DNA of 31,095 nucleotides from a virus. Within the stretch, counting starts at the first letter, position 1; each line of letters begins with the position of its first letter. The stretch covers positions 1-31,095 of IMG/VR virus record IMGVR_UViG_3300013093_000176. One strand, given 5' to 3'. A model generated the notes under the pieces. That model did no database searches and was not told the DNA's origin. It saw nothing but the letters and a program-made list of their open reading frames with translations. The translations under genes were made by a program, and so were the position numbers. Positions 19,801 through 26,684 of this stretch are shown here, piece after piece.

Positions 19801-22800
19801 GATATGGAACTTTATACCCTGTTGAGTATGATACTAATAATCTTCCTATAGTGTGGGCAGGACCTACAGTTGAAGTTATAGGTAACGGTACCGGCGCTGA
19901 AATTGTTACGTTTATAAACAGTGCTGGGCAAGTTATTAAAACTGAAATTAAAAATTCAGGCAAAAACTATACCGCAGTTCCGACCGCAGTAGTAAGACCA
20001 TTTACTGTATTAGTCCAGGCAGATGAAACAGTGAACAATCGTTGGAGTTACTATACTTGGAATTATTCAACTAAAACATATCTAAGAACAAAAACTCAGA
20101 GTTGGAATACACCTGAATACTGGCAATATGTTGATTGGAAAGATCCTACATACAATAGAACAAAAGACATTTCAAGAACTATTAATAGTACCTATCAATT
20201 ATCTTATGTTGAAGATGTCCTCCCGGGAAGTTATGTAAAAATTAATAATCCAGGAGATGGCCGTTATGTAATTCTTAGAAAAACAAATGGTACAGTTGGA
20301 ACATTTAATAATTCCTTTGATTTGATATACCAACAAAACGGTACAATTCAAATTGATGATATGATTTGGGATAATCAATTTGGTTTTGATTATGTTGTTG
20401 GCTTTGACCAATTAACATTTGATCAAAAGCCTGATGTTGAAACTGAAAATATTATCAATGGTGTTAATGCAATATTCAAAAATGACTATCAAGTTTATGC
20501 CAATAAGTTATTCTTTAAATTAGTAAAGTTTGCATTAACTGAACAGAAATTTATTGATTGGGCATTCAAAACATCATTTATATCTGTTGTTAATAACGCA
20601 GGTGCTCTTGATCAGCGTCCTACATATAGCCTTAATAATGAGACATATTATGAGGATTATATCAATGAAACCAAGCCTTATCATACAAAAATTCGCAATT
20701 TCCAAGCAAATTATACCGCCACAGATTTTACACAGTCAGTACTAACAGATTTCGACACACCGGCTGTTTATAATACCTTAACACAGAAATTTGTTCCTGT
20801 GCAATTGGGTAATCCATTGACATTACAATCACCTTGGAAAGAGTGGTATAATAACTACAAATATCATGTAGATAGTGTTGAAATTTATGACGGTGGATCA
20901 GGATATATCTACGCACCCCAAGTAGTGTTTAGCCCGGCGCCCGGCGATAGCGGATCGGGCGCCGCCGGTGAGGCTTACATCAGCCAAGGTAAGGTAACAC
21001 AGATTGTTATAACAAATCCAGGATCCGGGTACACACTTACTCCGATTATGAATTTGTTAGGCGGCGGCCCGTCTGATCTTACTTCAGCACGATTTGGTAT
21101 AAGAATGAGTAATGGTTTGGTTAGATCTCAAACTATTACTATGAAATTTGATCGTGTGTCGGGCTACAATGAAATACCATCAGCCGCATCTGAAGATACT
21201 TTCCGAGCAGATGGATATACAGATACCTATAGATTAACTTGGACGCCAATGGCAGAAAAATCATTAACAACTGTAACCGTTAATGGTATTAAACAACTTG
21301 CTGATGCTTATAGTATTACGGTGTCTACTGAAAAATTCAACGGATATACAAAGAGTTATGGAGAAATTAAGTTAGCATCTCCTCCTGCATATACAGCAAC
21401 AGTGATTGTTAATTATATTAAAGACGTAGGTTTGTACCATGCCGTAGATCGTATACGTGATTACTACTCTCCTACTTCTGGTATGCCAGGTAATACAGCA
21501 ACATTGTTAATGGCAGGATTAGAATATCCCGGAGTTACAATAGATACAATACCGTTATTATCATCAACAGGTTTTGATTCTACTCCATTTGGTTCAAACA
21601 ACTGGGATGACTACTTACCTGAAGTTGGGTTATATTCAACAACTGGTAGTCATTCAAGTAGTGTGTTTACTTTAAATTATGTTCCTCAGATAGGAAACAC
21701 CTTAACAGTTTATGTTAACAATGTTCGTATCTACGGAACAGGAACTGTTAGTTCTTCAACACATTTACAATTGATTAATGGCTTAATACAACCAGACGGT
21801 TACACAAATACAGTTGACATTTACACAACAACAACAGGAATTGTATCTTTTAGATTAGCGTCTAGTGATGGTTCTTTGCCTATCATTGATCCTGATTTAG
21901 ATACATATATTTCTGGTGGTAATAGTTTTACTACAATATCTCAACCAGGAGTTGCAGACAATCCGTCACCACTACTAGATGATATTGCTATTGATGGTGA
22001 CAGTCTAATATCTCGATATAATAGTTATGGACCTGAAGAAAACTTACCAGGCAGAGTATCTGAAAGTTTAGGTATTAGTGTATATACACAACCAGCAGTT
22101 GGATCGGCATTAACTGTTTTGAGATCCTATGTAGCAAATAGCAATACAAATGTATATTCAATAGGCACAACTCCTCCTAACGCTGATTCAGTTGAAGTCT
22201 TGTTAAACAACACAATTTTATCAAATTATACAATTGATTATGCTAAACAACATATTGTGTTACCACAACCTGTAGTTGGAATACTGTCTATAAAAACAAT
22301 AAGTGTGGGCGGCACAAATTTATTAGAGCAAAAAACAATTGTTGCGACTACCGCTACAACAATAGTCGATATGGCTCCTCAATTGACTACTGTTCAGGAT
22401 TGGTATATTACATTGAATGGACAAAAGTTAGTTAAAGATACTGATTTTAGATTAACTGCTTATAATTTAAGAACACGTATTACATTGACTACACCGTTAC
22501 AAGTTAACGATGTTTTACAAATTTGGTTATTTGCGGCACCTATGAAAGCATTTAGTGAAGTCCGTGCTCAAACAATTACAGCACAGCCAAACACTACATC
22601 TTGGGTGTTAACCTATCCTCCAGAAGACATACAACCTTATCACACACAGGTTATTGTTGAGCAAGATGGTAAACGTTTAGCACCACCGCCTACAGTATAT
22701 TATGTAGCCGATGGTCAAACAACCAGTTATTCATTAAACAAAAATATACCTTGGGGAACGGCTGTTCCTTCAAGAAAGACTGTACAAGTTTATGTAAATG

Positions 22801-24056
22801 GTATTCCTAAAAAATATGGAAATGATTTCGAACTTGTTCAAAATGAAAACAGAATTAATTTCTTGCCAAACATTGTTAAAACTGGCGATGTGATTGCTAT
22901 CTGTGTATTGTTGTCACATCAATATACAGTATCAGACGGTAACTTGTATGTAACTGGTTTAGTCAATACTGACACAACCAGCACAATTAAAGTATATTCA
23001 TTTACAAATGATGATGCAAGTTTTATAAGACGAGAAACATTTACTGGTGCTAATGGAAATACATTTGTTCTAAGTCGTAGTGTATTAGGAATTGAATATC
23101 TATGGGTTGATTTAAATGGTATGCCGTTAATGCGAGGATTTGACTTTGATTTAATAGCACCTAACCAAATCAAATTAAATGATAGAACAATTATTGGACC
23201 ATCAGACTCGATTGTAGTAACCAGTGTAAGCAACATTGTAGAAAATAATGTTACACTAGGCTATAGAGTATTCTTAGATAACTTAGGTCGTGTATCTTAC
23301 AAGAGATTAAGTAAAGTAAATTCTACACAATTAGTATCGACATTAACCTCTACTGCTACAACAATTGATGTTGTAAATGCCAGTGTTCTTACACAACCTA
23401 ATGCTCCTAGACTGTTACCAGGAGTTATTTTAATCAACGGTGAAAGAATTCAATTCTATAAAGTTGAAGGAAATACCCTATCTCAATTGGTGCGTGGAAG
23501 TTTAGGTACCGGTATCCGTGATAGTTATCCAGTAGGAACAACTGTACTTGATCAAGGTTCAGATCAAACTTTAAATGTTGAAGATAGACAAATATCTTGG
23601 ATTACTGTTATTACAGGAACATCGGCATTAAGTTATGATATATCTAACATGAGTGTTCTTAATGCAACTACAAATACTACGTATGATGTATATTATCAAG
23701 GGCGTTTATTAAGAAGACCTAGTGATTCTGTTACTGCTACTGATATTTCTCTTGCTTATGATAGCAACGAAATTACAGCGGAAGGAACGGCATCAAATTA
23801 TAATTTACTCGGCGAGTATAGCATAATTATTGCAAACACAGGAACTACTTTAGTGTTAAATACTGCGTCAGTAACACCTGGTGCTAGATTACAAGTAATT
23901 TCTAGGTATGGACAGAGCATGTATGCTCAAATTCAACCTGGAACAACACATAATATTCCGGTAGATCCGATGCATAGCAATGTTACTCCGCAGGTAGAAT
24001 TCCTATCAAGATCGCCATCTGCGCTACCAGATAAATATTACTATGGACAACAATGA
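10830..24056 (+). CDS. 7: Giant gp7-like baseplate wedge protein, 4408 residues, multidomain
   Basis: A single open frame of 13.2 kb. Residues 23-157 (LLPDIFRTDKNAKFLAGT; FNPEFYSYDPNIDWDKLVN; EKYYWMPYGPD) resemble the gp7 wedge initiator of marine T4-like phages. Further gp7-type stretches lie near 1010-1050 (FNDYRDNIILELERRIYNN), 1123-1150 (TPWEMLGFSIMPYWW), 2672-2930 (ELWWDLSSVKYIWYEQGNL) and 3231-3290 (ALTEQKFIDWAFKTSFI; KPYHTKIRNF). Between these are inserted modules: two chitin-binding-like YxxGDxVxYxGxYY motifs (about 1447-1490, 1701-1740), a seven-repeat FG-GAP propeller (2115-2587), two GSGY repeats (2982-3057, 3350-3415), and repeats of the form VxVNGxxLxxGxDF (about 682, then 3480-4310). 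T4 gp7 is 1032 residues. The segments suggest a wedge backbone with added surface domains, which would enlarge the baseplate and may contact host or fibres. Whether it is processed is unknown. Stop is TGA; next gene overlaps by 14 bases. Confidence 0.75.
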   Translation: MPANVSKVSHIGSTSTNRRSVDLLPDIFRTDKNAKFLAGTLDQYIQPAQIERINAWFGSKNTPTYNPATDNYIGATSQLREAYQVEPSLVVTDANLNTKEVLAYDDLINKLNVQGASTTRLDTLFNPEFYSYDPNIDWDKLVNFEKYYWMPYGPDVISVTGQIKATVSTYSVTDTPDGNYFLFTPDGLTPSPQLTLFRGVTYIFNINTSKLFWFKTQRVAGTESPYRVLDTNGIKNGQIIFTVDENTPKILYYVAQDNEQNGGEIIIESIEDNSNIDVVNDVLGKQTYTSGNNIQLSNGMRIMFEGNVTPVEYQNKEFYVEGVGDAIRLVDVSTLSVPEKFISTLDENFDATPFDDYPFDTFINAPLTPEYVTINRSSLDRNPWSRYNRWFHEDVIIASATYNNRTPVLPVENRAKRPIVEFTPDLQLFNFGSVAVDNVQHIDTTTTDVFNAIEGQLGFYVDGVEIANGDRIIFTADIDNYVTSRIWQVTFAQINGTLKIALVEATDSPPWTGANVIITQGTTYKGTNWWFNGTNWVYGQQKSVLNQAPRFDVFDSDQNSLFDTTSNFQGTKVFGYGISTGTTDTILGFPLKYQNIADQAFYLFENYFMQDQTTVVSGNTTTYIPIYKNFLKKNTTTDYTFLNVWKEAETYTIPVLQSVVPTTDTTSIEVTGVNYPAYNNITLQVFVNNVKYFEGIDYTRYPDKSRLYVNFTNTITANDHVLFKIYGDAVPNENGYYEVSPTWANNPLNGVIQEFTLSELTDHLKSMADRHPNFSGSYLGKNNSRDLPNLSSYGTRLIRNKNPLAFAGYFVTDNDHNIIDAVQTVERHYNQFKLNFISHATALKGIYDLVQAVDIIMHNINVVKDRKSQYYYTDMIAYGTDVTTHNVTVTDPRNTQYGLDSIFIPSTNNPRTIYVYHTPIDTGMKYQLVIDNDYEFDQYESTVTIKRPLTKGDIITVSDYPSTDGSFIPPTPTKLGLYPKYIPDIYYDNSYSGDPQLVIKGHDGSIMLAFNDYRDNIILELERRIYNNIKVNYNPDLLNIHGIIPGRFRSTKIGKSTVNSILTGNFLRWNNFYGFDFESNDTYSDSPRTWNFRSANDPATLIPLVGNHRGIYSYYFDTTTPHMTPWEMLGFSIMPYWWISTYGPAPYTSGNEVLWTDLENGYVRDPANPRVNPLFVRTGLSQIIPVDASGNLLDPASSGIAQNVDVNKLGDDWEFGDQGPVETAWRRSSHYPYAVQLLMILADPSSYASLLFDTSRMQKSLAGQYIYTESGDFLKPSDLVIYGDETSTPVRAAGYSPMLVETGKVKNKTYIQDLKTDLSNVNMKLLTKVGGFVSQDKLEIIIDSVNPATTNPGVALSNEDYEIFLDQGHPVESLGISGMIIQKTPDGYAIRGYDNIEPYFTCFTPILGLAGVSVGAKSESYVNWTASSPTGTGLTSADLSNAVSANTGYIFYKAGQVVLYNGKYYRAKIGHTSGTTFNLNNFTPLPGLPTVGGVSVVKAARFDTTEIKIPYGKILPTIQDVYNVIVGYGAWLESKGAIFDEFVADLSEVINWDFTAKEFLYWASQGWSTNSVITLSPFANQIQYQNDYAMVDDLGSSYYEYSVIKADGKPLKEIYLNVMRQDGVITVRTRNTNDGIYFIRFNCVQKEHVLIFNNRSLFNDVIYDVESGYSQRRLKLNGLRTSNWNGSLYSPGFIYDEAIINDWAEYTDYRPGDIVRYSGNYYSAVAAIDGTSTFDYTLWQSLDEKPVSRLLPNFDYKIGQFQDFYSLDIDNFDSNQQALAQHLIGYTLRPYLDNVFINPISQYKFYQGFIREKGTKNTISKLAKASKQTLGSYIDYFEEWAFRIGEFGSYTTDNSLEINLDENTFKENSQVISFVDTIPAQPKQPRIYKTPNDLIISPTNYSSTPFTTTSTKYQDVFELPYAGYVRLDDVTATAFNKSSLTDVANNRGINDGDTVWLGFTESLDWEVYRHTMLSAKANDASILVQGSTLLITTDLSHGLSKNDLVNITQFDPQINGVYQVLEVMSNDQFVIKTTLTTLPTKFNPGLGVMFKFVSVRFREGPDQLADFSMLSQLTNGENVWIDNDGTGIWTVLQKQQAYTGVDYNPMSGGSVRNQEFSADIAVDPTGNKIIVGAPNFYNGTPNNYNLRPGVYGKVYALKRENTSTVGLVKLSEITLNIDATHQFNDSTVDPRFGSAVVFDSDNNIVIAGAPNASGVKFVSNSHAFYDVTTSASTSTTRNKGMIKLTTVNYDGKFTATQHFAFTSYENIQDAYFGSDLYLGNISKTNKLLAVSAPGNTGSVYWSTYTIGINSGIVSITTGTSSQKKLSPILLPSVAGDKFGTSITGDDTATIMAVGAPGLYGGYGGVYIFTYSPSTNQFTNTDLISYNDSDIGLMDANIGFGEKVLIDKTGYYLFIGASRVSTNDYKTGQVYVYTRNGNTFNYFQTLECPFEGSINNFGFEFAINPNSNSLYISSLKEHVTPDITFDTYSISLGNYINDQTSPPNLTATTFDGKSTTFQSKSKLGTGSVYTFERLDSKFYYGQELKKVNPADNQGFANALAATNNTVFVGAPGTNVPSEVGILHLFDHSQPTWKRLRVEDNLVDLDKIRTITTIDTDKQDILDYIEIFDPLKGRIPGYADQEIKYKTAFDPAVYSIGVPGVNVDSGTNWIDEHVGELWWDLSSVKYIWYEQGNLDFRKNSWGNLFPGCTIDIYEWVSSTNLPSQWSAIADTNAGLSQGISGQPKFPSNAVISIKQVYNPTTNALTNIYYYWVKNKITIPAIGGRSMSALDVAQLIANPKAQGMKYISMLSSSALALTNLKTDLIGTNINLNIDMDLINNQINKHTEWLLLQEGNAESLPNTLLAKKVKDSLLGRDSLGNPVPDSSLTERTRYGVGVRPRQTLFKNRFDALRVYTEYVNSILINLNIVNYVNLDHFTSSEVYATPSQAEYDVVVESALARDVTVVTRNLLLASLSVSLLYGRITGVSIINTGYGYGTLYPVEYDTNNLPIVWAGPTVEVIGNGTGAEIVTFINSAGQVIKTEIKNSGKNYTAVPTAVVRPFTVLVQADETVNNRWSYYTWNYSTKTYLRTKTQSWNTPEYWQYVDWKDPTYNRTKDISRTINSTYQLSYVEDVLPGSYVKINNPGDGRYVILRKTNGTVGTFNNSFDLIYQQNGTIQIDDMIWDNQFGFDYVVGFDQLTFDQKPDVETENIINGVNAIFKNDYQVYANKLFFKLVKFALTEQKFIDWAFKTSFISVVNNAGALDQRPTYSLNNETYYEDYINETKPYHTKIRNFQANYTATDFTQSVLTDFDTPAVYNTLTQKFVPVQLGNPLTLQSPWKEWYNNYKYHVDSVEIYDGGSGYIYAPQVVFSPAPGDSGSGAAGEAYISQGKVTQIVITNPGSGYTLTPIMNLLGGGPSDLTSARFGIRMSNGLVRSQTITMKFDRVSGYNEIPSAASEDTFRADGYTDTYRLTWTPMAEKSLTTVTVNGIKQLADAYSITVSTEKFNGYTKSYGEIKLASPPAYTATVIVNYIKDVGLYHAVDRIRDYYSPTSGMPGNTATLLMAGLEYPGVTIDTIPLLSSTGFDSTPFGSNNWDDYLPEVGLYSTTGSHSSSVFTLNYVPQIGNTLTVYVNNVRIYGTGTVSSSTHLQLINGLIQPDGYTNTVDIYTTTTGIVSFRLASSDGSLPIIDPDLDTYISGGNSFTTISQPGVADNPSPLLDDIAIDGDSLISRYNSYGPEENLPGRVSESLGISVYTQPAVGSALTVLRSYVANSNTNVYSIGTTPPNADSVEVLLNNTILSNYTIDYAKQHIVLPQPVVGILSIKTISVGGTNLLEQKTIVATTATTIVDMAPQLTTVQDWYITLNGQKLVKDTDFRLTAYNLRTRITLTTPLQVNDVLQIWLFAAPMKAFSEVRAQTITAQPNTTSWVLTYPPEDIQPYHTQVIVEQDGKRLAPPPTVYYVADGQTTSYSLNKNIPWGTAVPSRKTVQVYVNGIPKKYGNDFELVQNENRINFLPNIVKTGDVIAICVLLSHQYTVSDGNLYVTGLVNTDTTSTIKVYSFTNDDASFIRRETFTGANGNTFVLSRSVLGIEYLWVDLNGMPLMRGFDFDLIAPNQIKLNDRTIIGPSDSIVVTSVSNIVENNVTLGYRVFLDNLGRVSYKRLSKVNSTQLVSTLTSTATTIDVVNASVLTQPNAPRLLPGVILINGERIQFYKVEGNTLSQLVRGSLGTGIRDSYPVGTTVLDQGSDQTLNVEDRQISWITVITGTSALSYDISNMSVLNATTNTTYDVYYQGRLLRRPSDSVTATDISLAYDSNEITAEGTASNYNLLGEYSIIIANTGTTLVLNTASVTPGARLQVISRYGQSMYAQIQPGTTHNIPVDPMHSNVTPQVEFLSRSPSALPDKYYYGQQ
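17172..18590 (+). other. FG-GAP (integrin-alpha-type) seven-bladed propeller inside the giant protein
   Basis: Seven consecutive repeats can be read, starting at residues near 2115, 2192, 2271, 2338, 2399, 2456 and 2554. Each has an FGxx opening (repeats 1 and 7 are variants: FSADIAVD and FANALAAT), then a strand with a polar loop, then a VGAP-type end (IIVGAPN, VIAGAPN, LAVSAPG, MAVGAPG, FIGASR, YISSLKE, VFVGAPG). Most repeats are followed by a GxVYxF-like strand (GKVYALK, GSVYWST, GGVYIFT, GQVYVYT, GSVYTFE). Seven units match the number of blades in an integrin-alpha propeller. The segment sits between gp7-like parts, so it seems an insertion. Binding function is not shown. Confidence 0.8.
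19773..19999 (+). repeat. First GxGYxxxP repeat module of the giant protein
   Basis: Residues 2982-3057 have the pattern INTGYGYGTLYPV, then VEVIGNGTGAEIV, then IKNSGKNYTAVPTAVV. The same order recurs at 20877-21072. In phage structural proteins such units are repeated beta modules; no function can be assigned here. Confidence 0.6.
20877..21072 (+). repeat. Second GxGYxxxP repeat module of the giant protein
   Basis: Residues 3350-3415 read VEIYDGGSGYIYAPQVVF, then GSGAAGEAYISQGKV, then ITNPGSGYTLTPIMNLLGGG. It is a diverged copy of the module at 19773-19999, about 300 residues apart, and contains an unusually GC-rich patch with an inverted repeat. Confidence 0.65.
20935..20964. repeat. GC-rich perfect 8-bp inverted repeat inside the giant gene
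   Basis: CGGCGCCC (20935-20942) and GGGCGCCG (20957-20964) are perfect inverted copies around a 14-base loop. The arms contain only G and C, in a gene that is otherwise strongly AT-rich. The coding frame is kept (the region encodes SPAPGDSGSGAAGEA). It would form a stable RNA hairpin. Confidence 0.7.
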
Positions 24057-24708
24057 GAATAAAAACATGCCTGTAACCCCACAACAAACACAAGACCTTG
24101 ACTCTCAGTTGACAGAATTCCCTGGAGTTAAGGTACAAGGTCATATTAAGATATTTGATCCTGAAACCCAAGAAGTTTACGTCAATAAACGTAATGCTAT
24201 CCACTACGAAAATTTTAGTCTTGCTTTAGTAAACAGTGTGGCTAATATGGGGTATGGAATGATTACCAATATGAGTTTTGGTAATGGCGGAAGCCGTGTT
24301 GATCCTACTGGAATTATAACATATTTGACACCTAATTCAATTGGTCAAAATGCAACACTATATAACGAAACATATACTAAAATTATAGATGCTTCTAGCA
24401 TAGCCAATCTAGATCCTACAAGAAACTTTATGGAAACTAGACACGTTTTAGGAAACACTTATACTGACTTATTAGTAAGTTGTTTATTAGATTTTGGCGA
24501 ACCAAGCGGTCAAAATGCTTTTGATAACAGCAGTAATTTAGATGGAAAATATGTATTTGATGAATTAGGACTCAAAGGTTACGATGCGGCAGGTAATTTG
24601 ATGTTATTGACTCATGTTATTTTTCACCCTGTACAAAAATCATTGAATAGAATGATTCAAATTGATTATACAATTAGAGTTCAGAGTATCAGTGGTGTAG
24701 GAGCGTAA
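24043..24708 (+). CDS. Conserved virion structural protein of unknown role (FGNGGS protein)
   Basis: 221 residues from the ATG at 24043, which overlaps the giant gene by 14 bases; a second in-frame ATG at 24067 would remove the overlap and eight residues. Neither has a clear ribosome binding site. An N-terminal polar tail (PVTPQQTQDLDSQL) leads to GVKVQGHIKIFDPETQEVYV, NKRNAIHYENFSLALVNSV, ITNMSFGNGGSRVDPTGI and ETRHVLGNTYTDLLVSCLLDFGEPSGQ, ending in VFDELGLKGY and IFHPVQKSLNR. The wording looks like a beta-rich virion protein that I recall from other large myophages, always unnamed. Its place between the gp7-like giant and the fibres matches that of gp8 or a fibre-socket protein in T4, but I see no recognisable gp8 or gp9 motif, so the role stays open. 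Confidence 0.6.
   Translation: MDNNENKNMPVTPQQTQDLDSQLTEFPGVKVQGHIKIFDPETQEVYVNKRNAIHYENFSLALVNSVANMGYGMITNMSFGNGGSRVDPTGIITYLTPNSIGQNATLYNETYTKIIDASSIANLDPTRNFMETRHVLGNTYTDLLVSCLLDFGEPSGQNAFDNSSNLDGKYVFDELGLKGYDAAGNLMLLTHVIFHPVQKSLNRMIQIDYTIRVQSISGVGA
24699..24703 (+). promoter_or_regulatory. Ribosome binding site for the first fibre gene
   Basis: AGGAG eight bases before the ATG at 24712, overlapping the final codons of the preceding gene. It fixes that start. Confidence 0.65.
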
Positions 24709-24711
24709 TAG

Positions 24712-26679
24712 ATGTCATATTCAATAAATTATTCGGATCCTACTAAATCTGCTATTGTAGTCGATGACTACAGTATTACAGGTGCTAGTAGCAATGCAGA
24801 TACTACATTGAGTGTTGGATTTATTCGCAAAAATGCATCTGATTATGCCGCTACACTTAGCGGAAATTTTTTACATCTATTAGAAAATTTTGCCAGCCCT
24901 GATTTTCCTACTAATCCTGTTCAAGGTCAATTGTGGTTTGATTCTGCAAATTCTTTATTAAAAATAAACATGCCTCAAGCAGGTGGAACAAATTGGCGTC
25001 CTGCAAGTGGTATTTGGTCATCAAGTACTCAACCGGATGGTATGGCAGGTGACTTATGGGTTGATACATCTACAGGACAACTGTTTATTAACACAGACGG
25101 TAGTGCTAGTTGGACATTAATTGGACCTGCTTTTAGTAGCAGTTTAAAGACTGGTAGTTATCCAGATATTATCAATGACAATTTTGGTACTCCGCACAAA
25201 ATTATTAAAAATTATATTGATGATACAGTCGTTGAAATTATCAGTAGTGAAAGTTTTGTTCCACAAACTAAAATAAATGGATTTACATCGCTACTTCCTG
25301 GTATTAACCTTACATCAAATAATAGTGCATTAATTAATGCAACTTCTTATTCTACAAAAAATTTAGCAGTAACAAGTCCGTTTACTGCTAATATATCTGC
25401 TAATAATTTTGTAAGAAATGATATCGATAATACTATCAATGCCGCGCTTACGGTTCTAAATGGAGTTATTGTAGGATCTAATTCTGCGTTTAAATTAGTA
25501 ATCAATCCTACATCACAAAAAGAATCACAGATCATTAATGCTTATAACGGTGGTAAGATCACTTTTGTATTAAACAACAATAACTATTTGACTACATTGA
25601 TGAATATCAACGGATTTAGTCAAAACGTGGGTATTGCTTTAGGGTCACGTGAACCTAATGCATCGGCGGCACTTGAAGTTGGCGGCAATGCTATTATTAA
25701 TGGTGCATTGGCAGCGACTATTACTACAGTTACTTCTTTGAATGTAACAGGAAACACCGCAGTTTCTGGAAGCCAATCAATAGGTGGAAATTTATCAGTA
25801 ACTGGATTGGTAAGTATAAGTTCTGCAACTGTTAGTACAGATGCGGCAAGATTTACTGTTATTACTGCTACCAATTATTTCTCTGGAAATTTACAGGGAA
25901 CAGCAAGTTTAGCAAACGGACTAACTGGAGTTACAACCTGGCAATTAACTGATCAATTGTCCGGAGTAACATCAAATTGGTCAGGAGTAGCAGGTAATGT
26001 AACATTTGATGCAAAACTAACACCTAATGCTGTTACAAGCCAAACAGTTTCTACACTATCGTCTGCAACTGATTGGACTAATTTTTACAACACTGGAAAC
26101 ACATTTTCATTGCTTGGTGTTGCAACAAAAAATACTGCACCGACATCCTCACAATTAGTTCAAATTGAAAAAGAAAACTTCTTATCAGATATTATAGGAA
26201 AGTTAATTCCTACTGGAACTATTCTTCCTTGGGCAGGAGGAATTGATAATAATAATATTCCTTATAATAATCCAGATACTAATTATAGGGTTCCTGAAGG
26301 TTGGTTATATTGTGATGGTAGTGAAGTATCAGTTAATACCTATAACAATTTATTTCAAGTAATAGCATATACATACAATCCCCCTGGTGCATCGAGTACT
26401 TCTACTTTTGCACTTCCTGACTTACGGGGACGTAGTATTGTTGGTTATGATAATATGCACAATTATCTTGTTCAAACTTTACCGGCAGGCCGCATTCCGG
26501 GTGCAAATACTCCTGCATTTACTAACAACGGAGAATCGGCATTAGTTTCCGGCGGAACATCAACAGTATTTTTATCAACTGGCACAGTATCAACTGGCAC
26601 AGGCACAGTTGTTAACAATGCACAATCAGTTAATATCATGAATCCGTATCTGGCTATGAACTACATTATTAAGGTATAA
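24712..26679 (+). CDS. Tail fibre paralogue 1 with C-terminal phage tail collar domain
   Basis: 655 residues. The N-terminus has the cassette shared by all four fibre genes here: FLHLLENFASPDFPTNPVQG followed by QLWFDSANSLLKI (about residues 45-88), then a second GDLWVDTSTGQLFINTDGS unit. A further module (HKIIKNYIDDTVVEIISSES, then GFTSLLPGINL) is shared with the gene at 29407. The middle is a Ser/Thr/Asn-rich shaft. Residues about 495-655 form a tail collar domain: GTILPWAGG, VPEGWLYCDGSEVSVNTYNNLF and FALPDLRGRSIVGYD, as in T4 gp12 and many receptor-binding fibre tips. The protein probably forms a trimer anchored to the baseplate by its N-terminus, with the collar domain toward the host. 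The receptor is unknown. It follows the previous gene after three bases. Confidence 0.85.
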   Translation: MSYSINYSDPTKSAIVVDDYSITGASSNADTTLSVGFIRKNASDYAATLSGNFLHLLENFASPDFPTNPVQGQLWFDSANSLLKINMPQAGGTNWRPASGIWSSSTQPDGMAGDLWVDTSTGQLFINTDGSASWTLIGPAFSSSLKTGSYPDIINDNFGTPHKIIKNYIDDTVVEIISSESFVPQTKINGFTSLLPGINLTSNNSALINATSYSTKNLAVTSPFTANISANNFVRNDIDNTINAALTVLNGVIVGSNSAFKLVINPTSQKESQIINAYNGGKITFVLNNNNYLTTLMNINGFSQNVGIALGSREPNASAALEVGGNAIINGALAATITTVTSLNVTGNTAVSGSQSIGGNLSVTGLVSISSATVSTDAARFTVITATNYFSGNLQGTASLANGLTGVTTWQLTDQLSGVTSNWSGVAGNVTFDAKLTPNAVTSQTVSTLSSATDWTNFYNTGNTFSLLGVATKNTAPTSSQLVQIEKENFLSDIIGKLIPTGTILPWAGGIDNNNIPYNNPDTNYRVPEGWLYCDGSEVSVNTYNNLFQVIAYTYNPPGASSTSTFALPDLRGRSIVGYDNMHNYLVQTLPAGRIPGANTPAFTNNGESALVSGGTSTVFLSTGTVSTGTGTVVNNAQSVNIMNPYLAMNYIIKV

Positions 26680-26684
26680 CAAGA

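Noticed and set aside
24030-24037. GATAAATA, one mismatch from the T4 late-promoter box, before the gene at 24043.
   Set aside because: It is inside the coding end of the giant gene, and such 8-mers are expected often in AT-rich sequence. No second promoter feature was seen.
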